IMG/VR virus record: IMGVR_UViG_3300034117_000531 | Location: 1-20,897 of that record | From: a virus | Strand: one strand, 5' to 3' | DNA: 20,897 nucleotides | Shown: positions 9,578 to 17,574 of the stretch, piece by piece | Layout: the number at the start of each line of letters is the position of its first letter | How positions within the stretch are numbered: the stretch's first letter is position 1 | Position numbers and translations under genes: made by a program | The notes under the pieces: model-generated | Told to the model about the DNA's origin: nothing | Databases searched by the model: none | What the model saw: only the letters and a program-made list of their open reading frames with translations

Positions 9578-10294
9578 ATGAAAATTAATCAATTACCATT
9601 TATAACTTCAGGTACAACTGTTACAAGTTTTGTAATAGTTGATGAGATACTACCGAGAAGAATCCGTTACACTGACTTAGTTGATCAAGTTGTTACAGAA
9701 ATAGGTGCCGCCGAATTTACTGGTCCCACAGGGCCTGCGGGTCCTAAAGGACCGACTGGACCAGCAGGTTCGAGTGTGGTCCCAGGCCCAACTGGCCCAA
9801 CTGGACCAGGTCTACCAGATGGTGGATCTATTGGGCAGGCGCTGATTAAAATTTCAGGTCTAAACTATGATTATGATTGGGGAACTGTTTCTGGCGGCAG
9901 CGGAGTTGGTCTATCTTCGAGAATATTAACTACTGGAACAACAGCATCTCTTGCTGCTAATGCTAGTGGAAATACAGAAGCAACTGGTTTTAAAACTTAT
10001 ATGTTGTCAAAGGTACAAACTTCTCATGCTGCATGGGTTCGAATTTACTCAGACAGCACTAGCAGAACTAATGATGCAGCAAGGACCGAAGGTAATGATC
10101 CGTTGCCAGGTAGCGGAGTTATTGCGGAAGTTATTACAACTGCATCCTCTCTAACTCAATTAATAACTCCCGGAGTTATAGGGTTTAATAATGATGTGCC
10201 TACCACTACTACTGTTTATCTATCTGTAACAAACAAAGACACGGTATCTAGAACAATCGATGTTACGTTAACATTACTACAACTGGAGTCTTAA
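9578..10294 (+). CDS. Collagen-like virion fibre/adhesin protein
   Basis: This 238-residue protein has an N-terminal segment (1-45) typical of attachment regions of small phage fibre proteins, an interrupted Gly-X-Y collagen stretch (49-79), and a C-terminal beta domain (about 105-238) containing FKTYMLSKVQTSHAAWVRIYS, DPLPGSGVIAEV, and QLITPGVIGFN. That C-terminal layout recurs in marine phage fibre tips. The collagen rod should trimerise and present the C-terminal domain outward, which would suit a receptor-binding or decoration role, but this is inferred. The ATG lies 3 bases after the stop of the giant gene, with GAGGGA 9 bases upstream; the protease gene follows after one base, so the three genes are probably co-transcribed. 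There is no enzymatic motif. Confidence 0.7.
   Translation: MKINQLPFITSGTTVTSFVIVDEILPRRIRYTDLVDQVVTEIGAAEFTGPTGPAGPKGPTGPAGSSVVPGPTGPTGPGLPDGGSIGQALIKISGLNYDYDWGTVSGGSGVGLSSRILTTGTTASLAANASGNTEATGFKTYMLSKVQTSHAAWVRIYSDSTSRTNDAARTEGNDPLPGSGVIAEVITTASSLTQLITPGVIGFNNDVPTTTTVYLSVTNKDTVSRTIDVTLTLLQLES
9722..9814 (+). repeat. Interrupted collagen-like Gly-X-Y repeat
   Basis: Residues 49-63 of the fibre protein are five perfect triplets (GPT GPA GPK GPT GPA). A short break (GSSVVP) is followed by GPT GPT GPG. Pro at X and Thr or Ala at Y are usual for bacterial and phage collagen-like segments, which lack hydroxyproline. The codons for glycine and proline vary, so the repeat is not a recent expansion of one DNA unit. 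Confidence 0.85.
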
Positions 10295-10295
10295 A

Positions 10296-11963
10296 ATGAG
10301 TTCTGAAGCTAGAGAGTATATTATAACTTTAAAAAATAAAGAAGATCTTGAATCTTTTTATAATGATATGGAGTTGTCTAACGGGGCAAAATTTATTCCT
10401 CACCGCGCCATTCCGGTAAAGGATAGAAGACCGGTAAGTCGAAATACTCATTATACGTTATATGCATCTGAAGCCGAACTTATTAAAAACGATCCTAGAG
10501 TGTTGCATGTTGAATTGAGCCTTGAAGAACAAGGTTTAAAATTTAAACCATTTTGGACACAAGCTAGTACGTTATGGAACAGGTCTAATACTCTAAGTTC
10601 ATCTCATAGAAACTGGGGAATATTAAGATCTGTTGAAGGAGTACAAAGAAGTGGATGGGGAACAAACGGAACTACTAATGTATCCGGAACAGTTAATACA
10701 ACTTCGAGCGGAAAATATGTTGATGTGGTTATAGTAGACGGACATTTTAATCCCTTACATCCCGAGTTTGCAGTCAATGCAGACGGCTCTGGTGGGTCTA
10801 GGGTTGTTCAATATAATTGGTTACAACATAACCTAGCTGTACTAGGAACAGCACCTGGTACATATGCTTATACTCCTTATATTGATCCTTCATATCCAGA
10901 TAACAATCTTGATGGAATATCTGACAGAACAGTAGACGGCGATCACGGGACACACGTTGCTTCTACAGCATGTGGTAACACCTACGGATGGGCAAGAGAT
11001 GCAAACATTTATAATATAAGTCCGTACTCAACGAATCCATCTAATACAGGAGCACGGACAATAGATTACATCAGAGAGTGGCATAGAACTAAGCCTATTA
11101 ATCCTGCCACAGGTAGACGTAATCCTACGGTTACTAATCACAGTTATGGAGTATCTATTGAAGTACCTATTTCTGAAATTACTATTGTTAGATTTCAAGG
11201 TACAGAATTTAGTGGTCCTTTTACGGAATCAGAATTAACCAATTATGGATTGGTTGTAAGTGCAGGAAACGTAGCATTTCCAATAAGAAGCGTTGCATAC
11301 GAGGAAGATTTAATAGATGCGATGAACGAAGGGATTATCGTTGTCGGAGCCGCAGGAAACGATTATACAAAAATTTCTAATTTTACAGTTGATACTGGGG
11401 ATGACTATAATAATTACATTGTTCAAAGTGATGTGTTTACTTATTACTATAACAGGGGCCCATTAGGTGCAGCATCTGGATCAATTTGTGTCGGCGGCGC
11501 AGACGCAAATACAACTGAAACAAAAATTGTTTACAGTAATTGCGGACCTAGGATAGACTTGTATGCTCCGGGAAGATTTATTGTTGGCGGAGTAAACTCT
11601 ACTACTGGAGTTACAACTGGAGATAGTAGAAACTCTGCGTATAGAGTGACTAAAAGATCTGGAACTAGTATGTCTAGCCCACAAGTTGCGGGAGTTCTAG
11701 CCTGTCTTGCAGAGCAATGGCCTACTATGAAACAATCACAGGCTAGGGATTACATTAGAAATAAAGCTAAAATAGGGCAAATTACTGCTACTACAGGCGG
11801 TATAGGTGACTATACAGACTTGCAAGGGTCTACAAATAGATTCCTATACTACAATAAAGAACGCCTAGATCAAGGTATGGTTGGTCCCAAAGTTAATCAA
11901 GGTAATCGATCTAGTACAGGGCACATATGGCCTAGAACTAAAATCTACCGATACGGAAGATAA
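10296..11963 (+). CDS. Subtilisin-family (S8) serine protease in the virion cassette
   Basis: 555 residues. The catalytic triad is complete: Asp148 in the VIVDGH strand, His217 in DHGTHVAS and Ser458 in SGTSMSSPQVAG; the oxyanion Asn is probably Asn355 in GAAGND. Residues 1 to about 85 start with REYIITLKN and include the segment SRNTHYTLYASEAEL...DPRVLHVEL, which resembles an I9-type inhibitor/pro-domain fold. No signal peptide is seen, which fits cytoplasmic assembly into a virion rather than export. GGAG lies 7 bases before the ATG, and only one base separates it from the collagen-like gene. It may cleave a tail protein during maturation, or attack the host envelope or surface proteins at infection; the sequence does not decide. 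The S8 assignment is firm and the role is inferred. Confidence 0.92.
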   Translation: MSSEAREYIITLKNKEDLESFYNDMELSNGAKFIPHRAIPVKDRRPVSRNTHYTLYASEAELIKNDPRVLHVELSLEEQGLKFKPFWTQASTLWNRSNTLSSSHRNWGILRSVEGVQRSGWGTNGTTNVSGTVNTTSSGKYVDVVIVDGHFNPLHPEFAVNADGSGGSRVVQYNWLQHNLAVLGTAPGTYAYTPYIDPSYPDNNLDGISDRTVDGDHGTHVASTACGNTYGWARDANIYNISPYSTNPSNTGARTIDYIREWHRTKPINPATGRRNPTVTNHSYGVSIEVPISEITIVRFQGTEFSGPFTESELTNYGLVVSAGNVAFPIRSVAYEEDLIDAMNEGIIVVGAAGNDYTKISNFTVDTGDDYNNYIVQSDVFTYYYNRGPLGAASGSICVGGADANTTETKIVYSNCGPRIDLYAPGRFIVGGVNSTTGVTTGDSRNSAYRVTKRSGTSMSSPQVAGVLACLAEQWPTMKQSQARDYIRNKAKIGQITATTGGIGDYTDLQGSTNRFLYYNKERLDQGMVGPKVNQGNRSSTGHIWPRTKIYRYGR

Positions 11964-11969
11964 ACCGCT

Positions 11970-11990
11970 TATAATTTAGATGGATAAATA
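11970..11990 (+). promoter_or_regulatory. Possible late-promoter-like box ahead of the 209-residue gene
   Basis: The only sizeable gap of the plus-strand cassette (32 bases) holds GATAAATA (11983-11990), seven of eight matches to the T4 late box TATAAATA, and a TATAAT at 11970-11975 without a convincing -35 element. If the late box were used, the transcript would begin at about the A of the ATG at 11996, so it would be leaderless for that start or have about 15 bases of leader for the ATG at 12011. The match could be chance in AT-rich DNA. Confidence 0.3.
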
Positions 11991-11995
11991 TCATT

Positions 11996-12625
11996 ATGGA
12001 TAACAGAAACATGAACAATTTACCGAATGAAGCTGGAGCAATAGGCATCCAGGGTCATATTAAAATCTACGATCCTATCTCTCAAGAAGTCTTTATTAAT
12101 AAAAGAAACGCTATTCATTATGAGAATTTTTCCATAGCATTGGCACAGAGTATAGCAAATCAAGGCGAAGGACCCATTGCCGAGATGGTGTTCGGCAACG
12201 GAGGAAGCAGAGTTGATAGTACAGGAATCATTACTTACCTTACACCTAACAGTGTAGGAACAAGTGCTAGCCTATATAATCAAACTTATTATAAAACTGT
12301 TGATTCGAAAAGTTCATACTCGTTAGATCCTGCACGTAATTTTATGGAAACTAGACACATTGCTGGCACAGTTTATACTGACGTGCTAGTAAGTTGTTTG
12401 CTTGATTTTGGTGAGCCGAGCGGTCAAGCCGCATTTGATACAGAAACAAACACTGAATCTAATTTTGTGTTTGATGAATTAGGATTGAGATCCTTTAATC
12501 CAGAAGGTCCGAATACAGGAATGTTATTAACACATGTTATCTTCCACCCTGTTCAGAAATCATTAAACAGGATGATTCAGGTAGATTATACAATTAGGAT
12601 CCAAAGTTTGAGCACCGGAGTTTAA
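11996..12625 (+). CDS. Conserved virion-type protein of unknown function
   Basis: A 209-residue protein with no enzymatic motif, signal peptide or membrane segment. Recognisable stretches are HIKIYDP, KRNAIHYENFSIALAQSIA, EMVFGNGG and THVIFHPVQKSLNR; they resemble a family found beside fibre genes in marine T4-like phages, which I recall but cannot confirm here. The mix of beta strands and a short helical middle fits a structural or assembly protein. The start may be the ATG at 11996, or the in-frame ATG at 12011 (giving MNNLPNEAG...). Neither has a strong Shine-Dalgarno sequence; GATGGA lies about 10 bases before the first. The next gene starts 4 bases after the stop. It sits between the protease and the three fibre paralogues, so a tail role is likely. 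Confidence 0.6.
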   Translation: MDNRNMNNLPNEAGAIGIQGHIKIYDPISQEVFINKRNAIHYENFSIALAQSIANQGEGPIAEMVFGNGGSRVDSTGIITYLTPNSVGTSASLYNQTYYKTVDSKSSYSLDPARNFMETRHIAGTVYTDVLVSCLLDFGEPSGQAAFDTETNTESNFVFDELGLRSFNPEGPNTGMLLTHVIFHPVQKSLNRMIQVDYTIRIQSLSTGV

Positions 12626-12628
12626 AAC

Positions 12629-14449
12629 ATGGCTAATTCATATACACTTCGATTCTCAGACCCTACAAACACTGGCACAGTGCAGGTATTAGGAACAACA
12701 TTAGGTCCTGGAAAGAACAATTATAGTACCAGTCTTGATCTAGTCGGGCCAGGATATACTAATTACGGTCTTGATACTACACAAAATTTTTTAAAATTGT
12801 TGGAAAATTTTGCAGGACCTAACCCTCCTATTAATTCAATTAAGGGACAACTATGGTATGATACTAGCAATCCTAACAGAAAAGTTTTAAGAGTTAATAA
12901 TGGTGACATTACAAGTAATCGATGGCCAGCTGCTAGCGGAATCTATCAACAAAATTCTGATCCTAGTTTAAGTTATAGTTCTGGAGTAACAATTGGAGAC
13001 ATCTGGGTTGATACAGTTTCGAATCAATTAAACATACGTGATGCCGATGGATGGACTCTTGTTGGTCCTAGTAGCTTATCTGGTACTTCAAAGTCCGGAG
13101 CAGAAGTTAGAGTCATTGAAACTAATACTAGTACCGTTGCTAATAAAGTAGAGTATCCTGTTATTTTAAACTGGGCAAACGGCAAAGTAGTTGAAATTAT
13201 CTCTTATAATGAATTTACTCCTAGAAGTGTTATTGATGGTTTTACTGTTATTAAGGCAGGAACAAATTTAACTTCCAGAATTCCTACAAGATACAACGGA
13301 GTAGCAGAAAGTGCTGCATCTTTATATCTCAGTTCGGGTGTAACCGTTAAAGCATCTGATGTATTAAGAAATAAATCTATACTTGCACCTCAGATTCATA
13401 CAGGTACCTTTGTAGTTGAGTCATCTGGCGGTATTCAAATTAAAAAAGATACAACTGCAAAAGCTATTAAAATATATAGTACTGCATCTGAGGCATTTGT
13501 TACCTACGCTAACACTAGCTCTTCTGGAATGAAGATAGGTATTTCTGATAGTTTCTTTGACAAGTCTTATTTAAAGCTCACATCTGCAGGATTTGTGGGA
13601 GTTAATAATCCTATTCCTACCAAAACATTAGATGTTACAGGTAGCGGTAAGTTTTCAGATGATGTAACAATTACTTCTAATACCGATTCTGCTCTAGATG
13701 TTTCCGGTGGCGGGTCGTTTGGAAGAACTTTAGAAGCAAACACATTAACTGTAGTAACAACTTCTTCAATGGTTGGGCTAATTACAATAGGTCAGCCCGG
13801 CGGAAGCGGCACTATTTTACAACCAGCAGAAAACAATTCATATGAATTAGGATCTCCAACTAGAGCATTTCGTAGAATTTATACATCACAAATTGGTTCA
13901 ACTGGATCTACACTTACAATATACGGAGTTGCTTCACAGGCTGTTCAATTAGAAGCTTCTCGACAATTTAGTGTTATTGGACAGTTTGCAACAACCGGAT
14001 CTGTATCATTTAATGGATTAGGTAATGTAGCTCTTAATACTACTGCTACCACAGCTTTAATTACAGCACAGTCAACAGTTACATCGACCACTGCTACTCA
14101 GACGTTGTTAGTAGTTGACACCGCAACATCTACAACTATAGAGCAAGGTGTAAGACAAATCAGCAAGGCAGATTTCTTATCAGATGTTTACGACATGGTA
14201 ATGCAGCCAGGGATGATTATTCCGTGGCCAACTTCAACACCTCCCTCAGCGGTTAAGCCAGACGGTCAGCCTACATGGATTTTATGCAATGGCGGGTCTA
14301 CATCTACCGTGTTACAGGGAGATTTATTTGGTGTAATTGGTTATACATTTGGTGGAGCAAGTGGTAGCTTTAGTGTTCCGGATTTGAGATATGCTACTAC
14401 CACTACAAACATTGTACCAGTTACAATGAACTATATTATAAAGACATAA
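12629..14449 (+). CDS. Fibre-like tail protein with C-terminal tail-collar domain
   Basis: 606 residues. Residues 37-79 carry the module shared with the next two genes (NYGLDTTQNFLKLLENF ... GQLWYDT), and a second copy-like motif follows (GDIWVDTVSNQLNIRD). The middle is rich in Thr, Ser and Gly, with fibre-type segments such as TGSGKFSDDVTITSN and YELGSPTRAFRRIYTS. The end, about 522-606, matches the phage tail-collar domain seen in T4 gp12-type proteins: GMIIPWPT, WILCNGG, LFGVIGYTFGG, FSVPDLR. The protein is probably trimeric and elongated, attached by its N-terminus and ending in a globular tip. GGAG lies 8 bases before the ATG. The gene directly follows the 209-residue gene and directly precedes its paralogue. 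Confidence 0.8.
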   Translation: MANSYTLRFSDPTNTGTVQVLGTTLGPGKNNYSTSLDLVGPGYTNYGLDTTQNFLKLLENFAGPNPPINSIKGQLWYDTSNPNRKVLRVNNGDITSNRWPAASGIYQQNSDPSLSYSSGVTIGDIWVDTVSNQLNIRDADGWTLVGPSSLSGTSKSGAEVRVIETNTSTVANKVEYPVILNWANGKVVEIISYNEFTPRSVIDGFTVIKAGTNLTSRIPTRYNGVAESAASLYLSSGVTVKASDVLRNKSILAPQIHTGTFVVESSGGIQIKKDTTAKAIKIYSTASEAFVTYANTSSSGMKIGISDSFFDKSYLKLTSAGFVGVNNPIPTKTLDVTGSGKFSDDVTITSNTDSALDVSGGGSFGRTLEANTLTVVTTSSMVGLITIGQPGGSGTILQPAENNSYELGSPTRAFRRIYTSQIGSTGSTLTIYGVASQAVQLEASRQFSVIGQFATTGSVSFNGLGNVALNTTATTALITAQSTVTSTTATQTLLVVDTATSTTIEQGVRQISKADFLSDVYDMVMQPGMIIPWPTSTPPSAVKPDGQPTWILCNGGSTSTVLQGDLFGVIGYTFGGASGSFSVPDLRYATTTTNIVPVTMNYIIKT

Positions 14450-14453
14450 TAAC

Positions 14454-15422
14454 ATGGCATATATCATATATAGAAGTGACGGTACAGTATTGTTAACCAT
14501 GGCAGATGGAGATGTAGATTCTATCACTACTAGTTTAGATTTAATAGGTAAGAATGTTAACAAGTACGGACAGTATGTAAACAATAATTTTGTAAAACTG
14601 TTGACTAATTTTGCTTCTCCTAATCAACCTTTACAAGCACAAGTTGGTCAGTTGTGGTACGACACAATTAACAGTAAATTAACAGTCTATGATGGTGTAG
14701 AGTTTAATCCTACATACGGCGCAACTATCAGTGGTACGCAACCCGTAACAACAAGTACAGGAGATTTGTGGTACAATAGCACTAATGGTGAATTTAAAAT
14801 CTGGCAAGGATATCCTTTAAATCAATGGTTCCTTGTTGATCCTAGAGTAGATCTACAAAATGGTAAAATGGGAGTTATGGTTCCTCCTGTAAATATTTTA
14901 GAGAATACGTTTAACCAAAAACAAAATGTTTCAGTGCTGTATTCTTACGGTGCTCCGACTGCGTTAGTGACTACTGCATCCTTTACAATGAGTGCTTCTA
15001 GCTCAACAGTGTACTTTGGACAGACAACAGCAACTAATGTTGTTAACGGTATTACAATTTTAGATGACCTTGATGTAAAAGGAAATTTATATGTAAGGGG
15101 TAATACAGTTTATGATAAGAATTTAACAACTGCATTTGATATTACCACATACGGTGATACAAAAACTGGCACAACTGGAACAAATCTAACAAACATCAAT
15201 GATGGAAACAATGCTTTAAGATTAAAAGCATTGCCTAATTTGTTTAGTACCGCAACCTATGTTATAGGATCTCAGGCTAAAGTGCTGTGTAATTACAATG
15301 CTCTTCTTTCTGTTAGACACTTTACATTAACAAATGTAGGAGGACTTGCTCGCTGGGATACTGTAGATGCATATTATAATTCTTTTACCACTTTTAACAA
15401 TAACATTACATATCAGGAATAA
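14454..15422 (+). CDS. Fibre-like tail protein, second paralogue, shorter
   Basis: 322 residues. Residues 29-71 are the shared module (LDLIGKNVNKYGQYVNNNF ... VGQLWYDT); then GDLWYNSTNGEFKIW repeats the GD-L-W motif. The remainder, including DLDVKGNLYVRGNTVYD, has fibre-like strands but no collar or GRVPCK domain. The C-terminus (RHFTLTNVGGLARWDTVDAYY) is not assigned. It begins 4 bases after the first paralogue, with only a weak AAAGA before the ATG, suggesting translational coupling. It may be a fibre segment, a connector or a partner of the neighbouring paralogues; this is inferred from order and shared N-terminus only. Confidence 0.65.
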   Translation: MAYIIYRSDGTVLLTMADGDVDSITTSLDLIGKNVNKYGQYVNNNFVKLLTNFASPNQPLQAQVGQLWYDTINSKLTVYDGVEFNPTYGATISGTQPVTTSTGDLWYNSTNGEFKIWQGYPLNQWFLVDPRVDLQNGKMGVMVPPVNILENTFNQKQNVSVLYSYGAPTALVTTASFTMSASSSTVYFGQTTATNVVNGITILDDLDVKGNLYVRGNTVYDKNLTTAFDITTYGDTKTGTTGTNLTNINDGNNALRLKALPNLFSTATYVIGSQAKVLCNYNALLSVRHFTLTNVGGLARWDTVDAYYNSFTTFNNNITYQE

Positions 15423-15424
15423 TT

Positions 15425-16693
15425 ATGCCTTACATTCTCAATAAAACAGATGGAACACAGATTACGATAGTACAAGATGCTTCGTTGGATCTCACAACTG
15501 ATTTAATTTTTGTTGGAAGAAACTATGCAGGTTACGGTGAATGGCAAAATGAAAACTTTTTAAAATTGCTTGAGAATTTTTCAAATACTATTCCTCCATC
15601 TAAACCGATTGATGGTCAACTTTGGTATGATACTGCAAACAAAAGACTCAATGTGTTTGATGGCGCAAATTGGAAAAGCATTTCCAATTTAGATGTTAAT
15701 ACTGAAAATCCTAACAATACTAAAATCTACGAATCAGGCGATCTATGGTTTGATAGTAGAGAAGAACAACTTTATGCCTACAATGGTGAGAATTTTGTTT
15801 TAATAGGTCCTCCTAGCGGCGCCGACACCAGAGCTCAATGGAAAGGCGATGTCGAATACGCACAAGAAGATACTGGTACACCAAAATACAATATTAAAGC
15901 TATTGTAGGAGCAAATGATGAAGTAGTTGCTATGGTTTCTGCAGAAACATATACAGTAACTCAAGCAGATCAACCACCACTACCAAAATATCCTATCTAT
16001 GATTCAGGTTCTACATCAACGATCAGTAAAGGTATTACTTTAAGAGGTGCAAACTACTCAACAGGTGAATCAGCGTCTCAGGGAATTTACTTTTGGGGAA
16101 GTGCAAGGCATGCAGTTAATGCAAATACTGCAACCACTGCAATCGGACTTGTTACAGATATTCCGCCAAGTGTAGGTACATTTCCTATTCCGTTTACAAC
16201 TGGCACAACTTATACCAAAACAGACGCAATCTACACTACTTCATCGTTTTATTATAATCCATTTGATAAAAGTGTTAAAGCTGATATTTTTAAAGGCGTT
16301 GCAACCAGTGCATATTATGCTGACATTGCTGAACGCTATGCCGCAGATGCGGCATATGAATTTGGAACTGTACTAATGTTAGGCGGAGAAAAAGAAGTTA
16401 CTCTTGCTACATTACAGGCAACGACAACGGTTGCAGGAGTAGTGAGTAAAAATCCGGCATATATGATGAATTCCGAGGCAGGAACCGACGAAACTCACCC
16501 CTATATTGCCTTAAAAGGTCGTGTTCCTTGCAAGATTTGTGGCCCCGTTAAGAAGGGCGACCTATTAGTTACCAGTGGATATAAACAGGGATATGCTACT
16601 AAGAAACAGGATCATGACAGTTCGGATGCTGTAATAGGAAAAGCCCTCGAAGATTTCGAAGGCTCTTTTGGTGTAATAGAAATTAAAGTTTAA
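15425..16693 (+). CDS. Fibre-like tail protein, third paralogue, with GRVPCK-type C-terminal domain
   Basis: 422 residues. Residues 26-70 are the shared N-terminal module (NYAGYGEWQNENFLKLLENF ... GQLWYDT), followed by GDLWFDSREEQLYAYNG. The last 120 residues begin SAYYADIAERYAADAAYEFG, then VLMLGG, VAGVVSKNPAYMMNS, ALKGRVPCKICGPVKKGD and VIGKALED; this layout is common at the end of phage fibre proteins and is similar to domains reported with intramolecular chaperone or autoproteolytic roles, but I see no proof of cleavage. AGGA lies 6 bases before the ATG. Its stop overlaps the thyA stop on the other strand in TTAA. The end of its coding region also contains a hairpin with flanking T-runs (see terminator). 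Confidence 0.75.
   Translation: MPYILNKTDGTQITIVQDASLDLTTDLIFVGRNYAGYGEWQNENFLKLLENFSNTIPPSKPIDGQLWYDTANKRLNVFDGANWKSISNLDVNTENPNNTKIYESGDLWFDSREEQLYAYNGENFVLIGPPSGADTRAQWKGDVEYAQEDTGTPKYNIKAIVGANDEVVAMVSAETYTVTQADQPPLPKYPIYDSGSTSTISKGITLRGANYSTGESASQGIYFWGSARHAVNANTATTAIGLVTDIPPSVGTFPIPFTTGTTYTKTDAIYTTSSFYYNPFDKSVKADIFKGVATSAYYADIAERYAADAAYEFGTVLMLGGEKEVTLATLQATTTVAGVVSKNPAYMMNSEAGTDETHPYIALKGRVPCKICGPVKKGDLLVTSGYKQGYATKKQDHDSSDAVIGKALEDFEGSFGVIEIKV
16639..16668 (-). terminator. Hairpin with T-tracts on both sides, probable terminator of folA-thyA
   Basis: The hairpin at 16643-16663 pairs GCC with GGC and TCGAA with TTCGA, with one C-A mismatch and a GAT loop. On the minus strand it is followed by TTTT and lies 27 bases beyond the thyA stop, a normal place for a terminator. 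On the plus strand it is followed by TCTTTT but sits within the fibre coding sequence, upstream of its stop, where moving ribosomes would be expected to keep it open. Its strength is not measured here. Confidence 0.45.
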
Positions 16694-17574
16694 ACAGCCA
16701 TTGGTGCTTTAATAGCATCGTGACTAGTATAATTTACCAATTCAATATCGTCCATTGTAAACCCTGTGATGTTTTTGACAGCAGGGTTTAGTTTTAACTC
16801 TGGCAACGGTAATGGCTTACGTGCTAATTGCTCGTTAACCTGATCAACATGATTGGTGTAGATATGAGCGTCACCTAGGGTAATAATAAGTTCGCCGACT
16901 TCTAATTCACAGGCTTGTGCAATCATATGTGTGAACAGTGCATAGCTGGCAATGTTAAACGGTACTCCGAGGAACATGTCTGCACTACGTTGATACATTG
17001 AACAACTTAGTTTCCCGTTGCTTACGTAGAATTGACTCATCATATGGCACGGAGGTAATGCCATTAGTTCTAGTTCGCCTGGATTCCATGCAGTAATGAT
17101 ATGTCTACGACCGTAAGGGTCTTTCTTTAAGCCGTCAATTAAATTAAGCAACTGGTCGCAATTTTGTAGGACAACTTTGTTAATACGAACTAACGGAGCA
17201 CGCCACTTTCGCCATTGCACGCCGTAGACACGACCGAGATCACCTGCATGCCGCTGGAGTCGTTTGTTTGTCCAGTAAGGTGCTGTGGCATTATCTGACC
17301 ATATAGTTTTCTTATCGGTATAACGCTCACCGTGTAGGATTTCCTTTAAGCGATTCTCATCACCACTGCCTTCAATAAACCAAAGCAGTTCGCTAACACA
17401 GGCACGCCATGCTAGCTTCTTAGTAGTAACAGCAGGAAATCCTTTCTGCAGATCAAATCGCAATTGTACACCGAACTTACTAATAGTCCCGACTCCAGTT
17501 CTATCGGGTCGCTGTTCACCTGTTGCTAAAATGTCTTTAAGTGCATTGAGATATGCTTGTTCTGGATGTGTCAT
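16690..17574 (-). CDS. thyA: Thymidylate synthase
   Basis: Converts dUMP to dTMP with methylene-tetrahydrofolate as methyl donor, releasing dihydrofolate that the neighbouring DHFR recycles. All expected sites are present in 294 residues: Glu62 in ELLWF, the catalytic Cys176 in LPPCH, the Arg pair 156-157 in GRRHI, Arg196/Ser197/Asp199 in QRSADMF, Asn207 in FNIASYA, and His237 and Tyr239 in DAHIYTNH. The conserved C-terminus ends in PMAV. The length is near that of T4 Td (286 residues); no intron interrupts it. Its start ATG overlaps the folA stop (ATGA), as in T4 frd-td. Hand counts of sampled lines give about 42-57% G+C, higher than sampled folA or fibre DNA, so separate acquisition is possible. 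It is the last gene of the minus-strand run. Confidence 0.96.
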   Translation of the reverse strand: MTHPEQAYLNALKDILATGEQRPDRTGVGTISKFGVQLRFDLQKGFPAVTTKKLAWRACVSELLWFIEGSGDENRLKEILHGERYTDKKTIWSDNATAPYWTNKRLQRHAGDLGRVYGVQWRKWRAPLVRINKVVLQNCDQLLNLIDGLKKDPYGRRHIITAWNPGELELMALPPCHMMSQFYVSNGKLSCSMYQRSADMFLGVPFNIASYALFTHMIAQACELEVGELIITLGDAHIYTNHVDQVNEQLARKPLPLPELKLNPAVKNITGFTMDDIELVNYTSHDAIKAPMAV

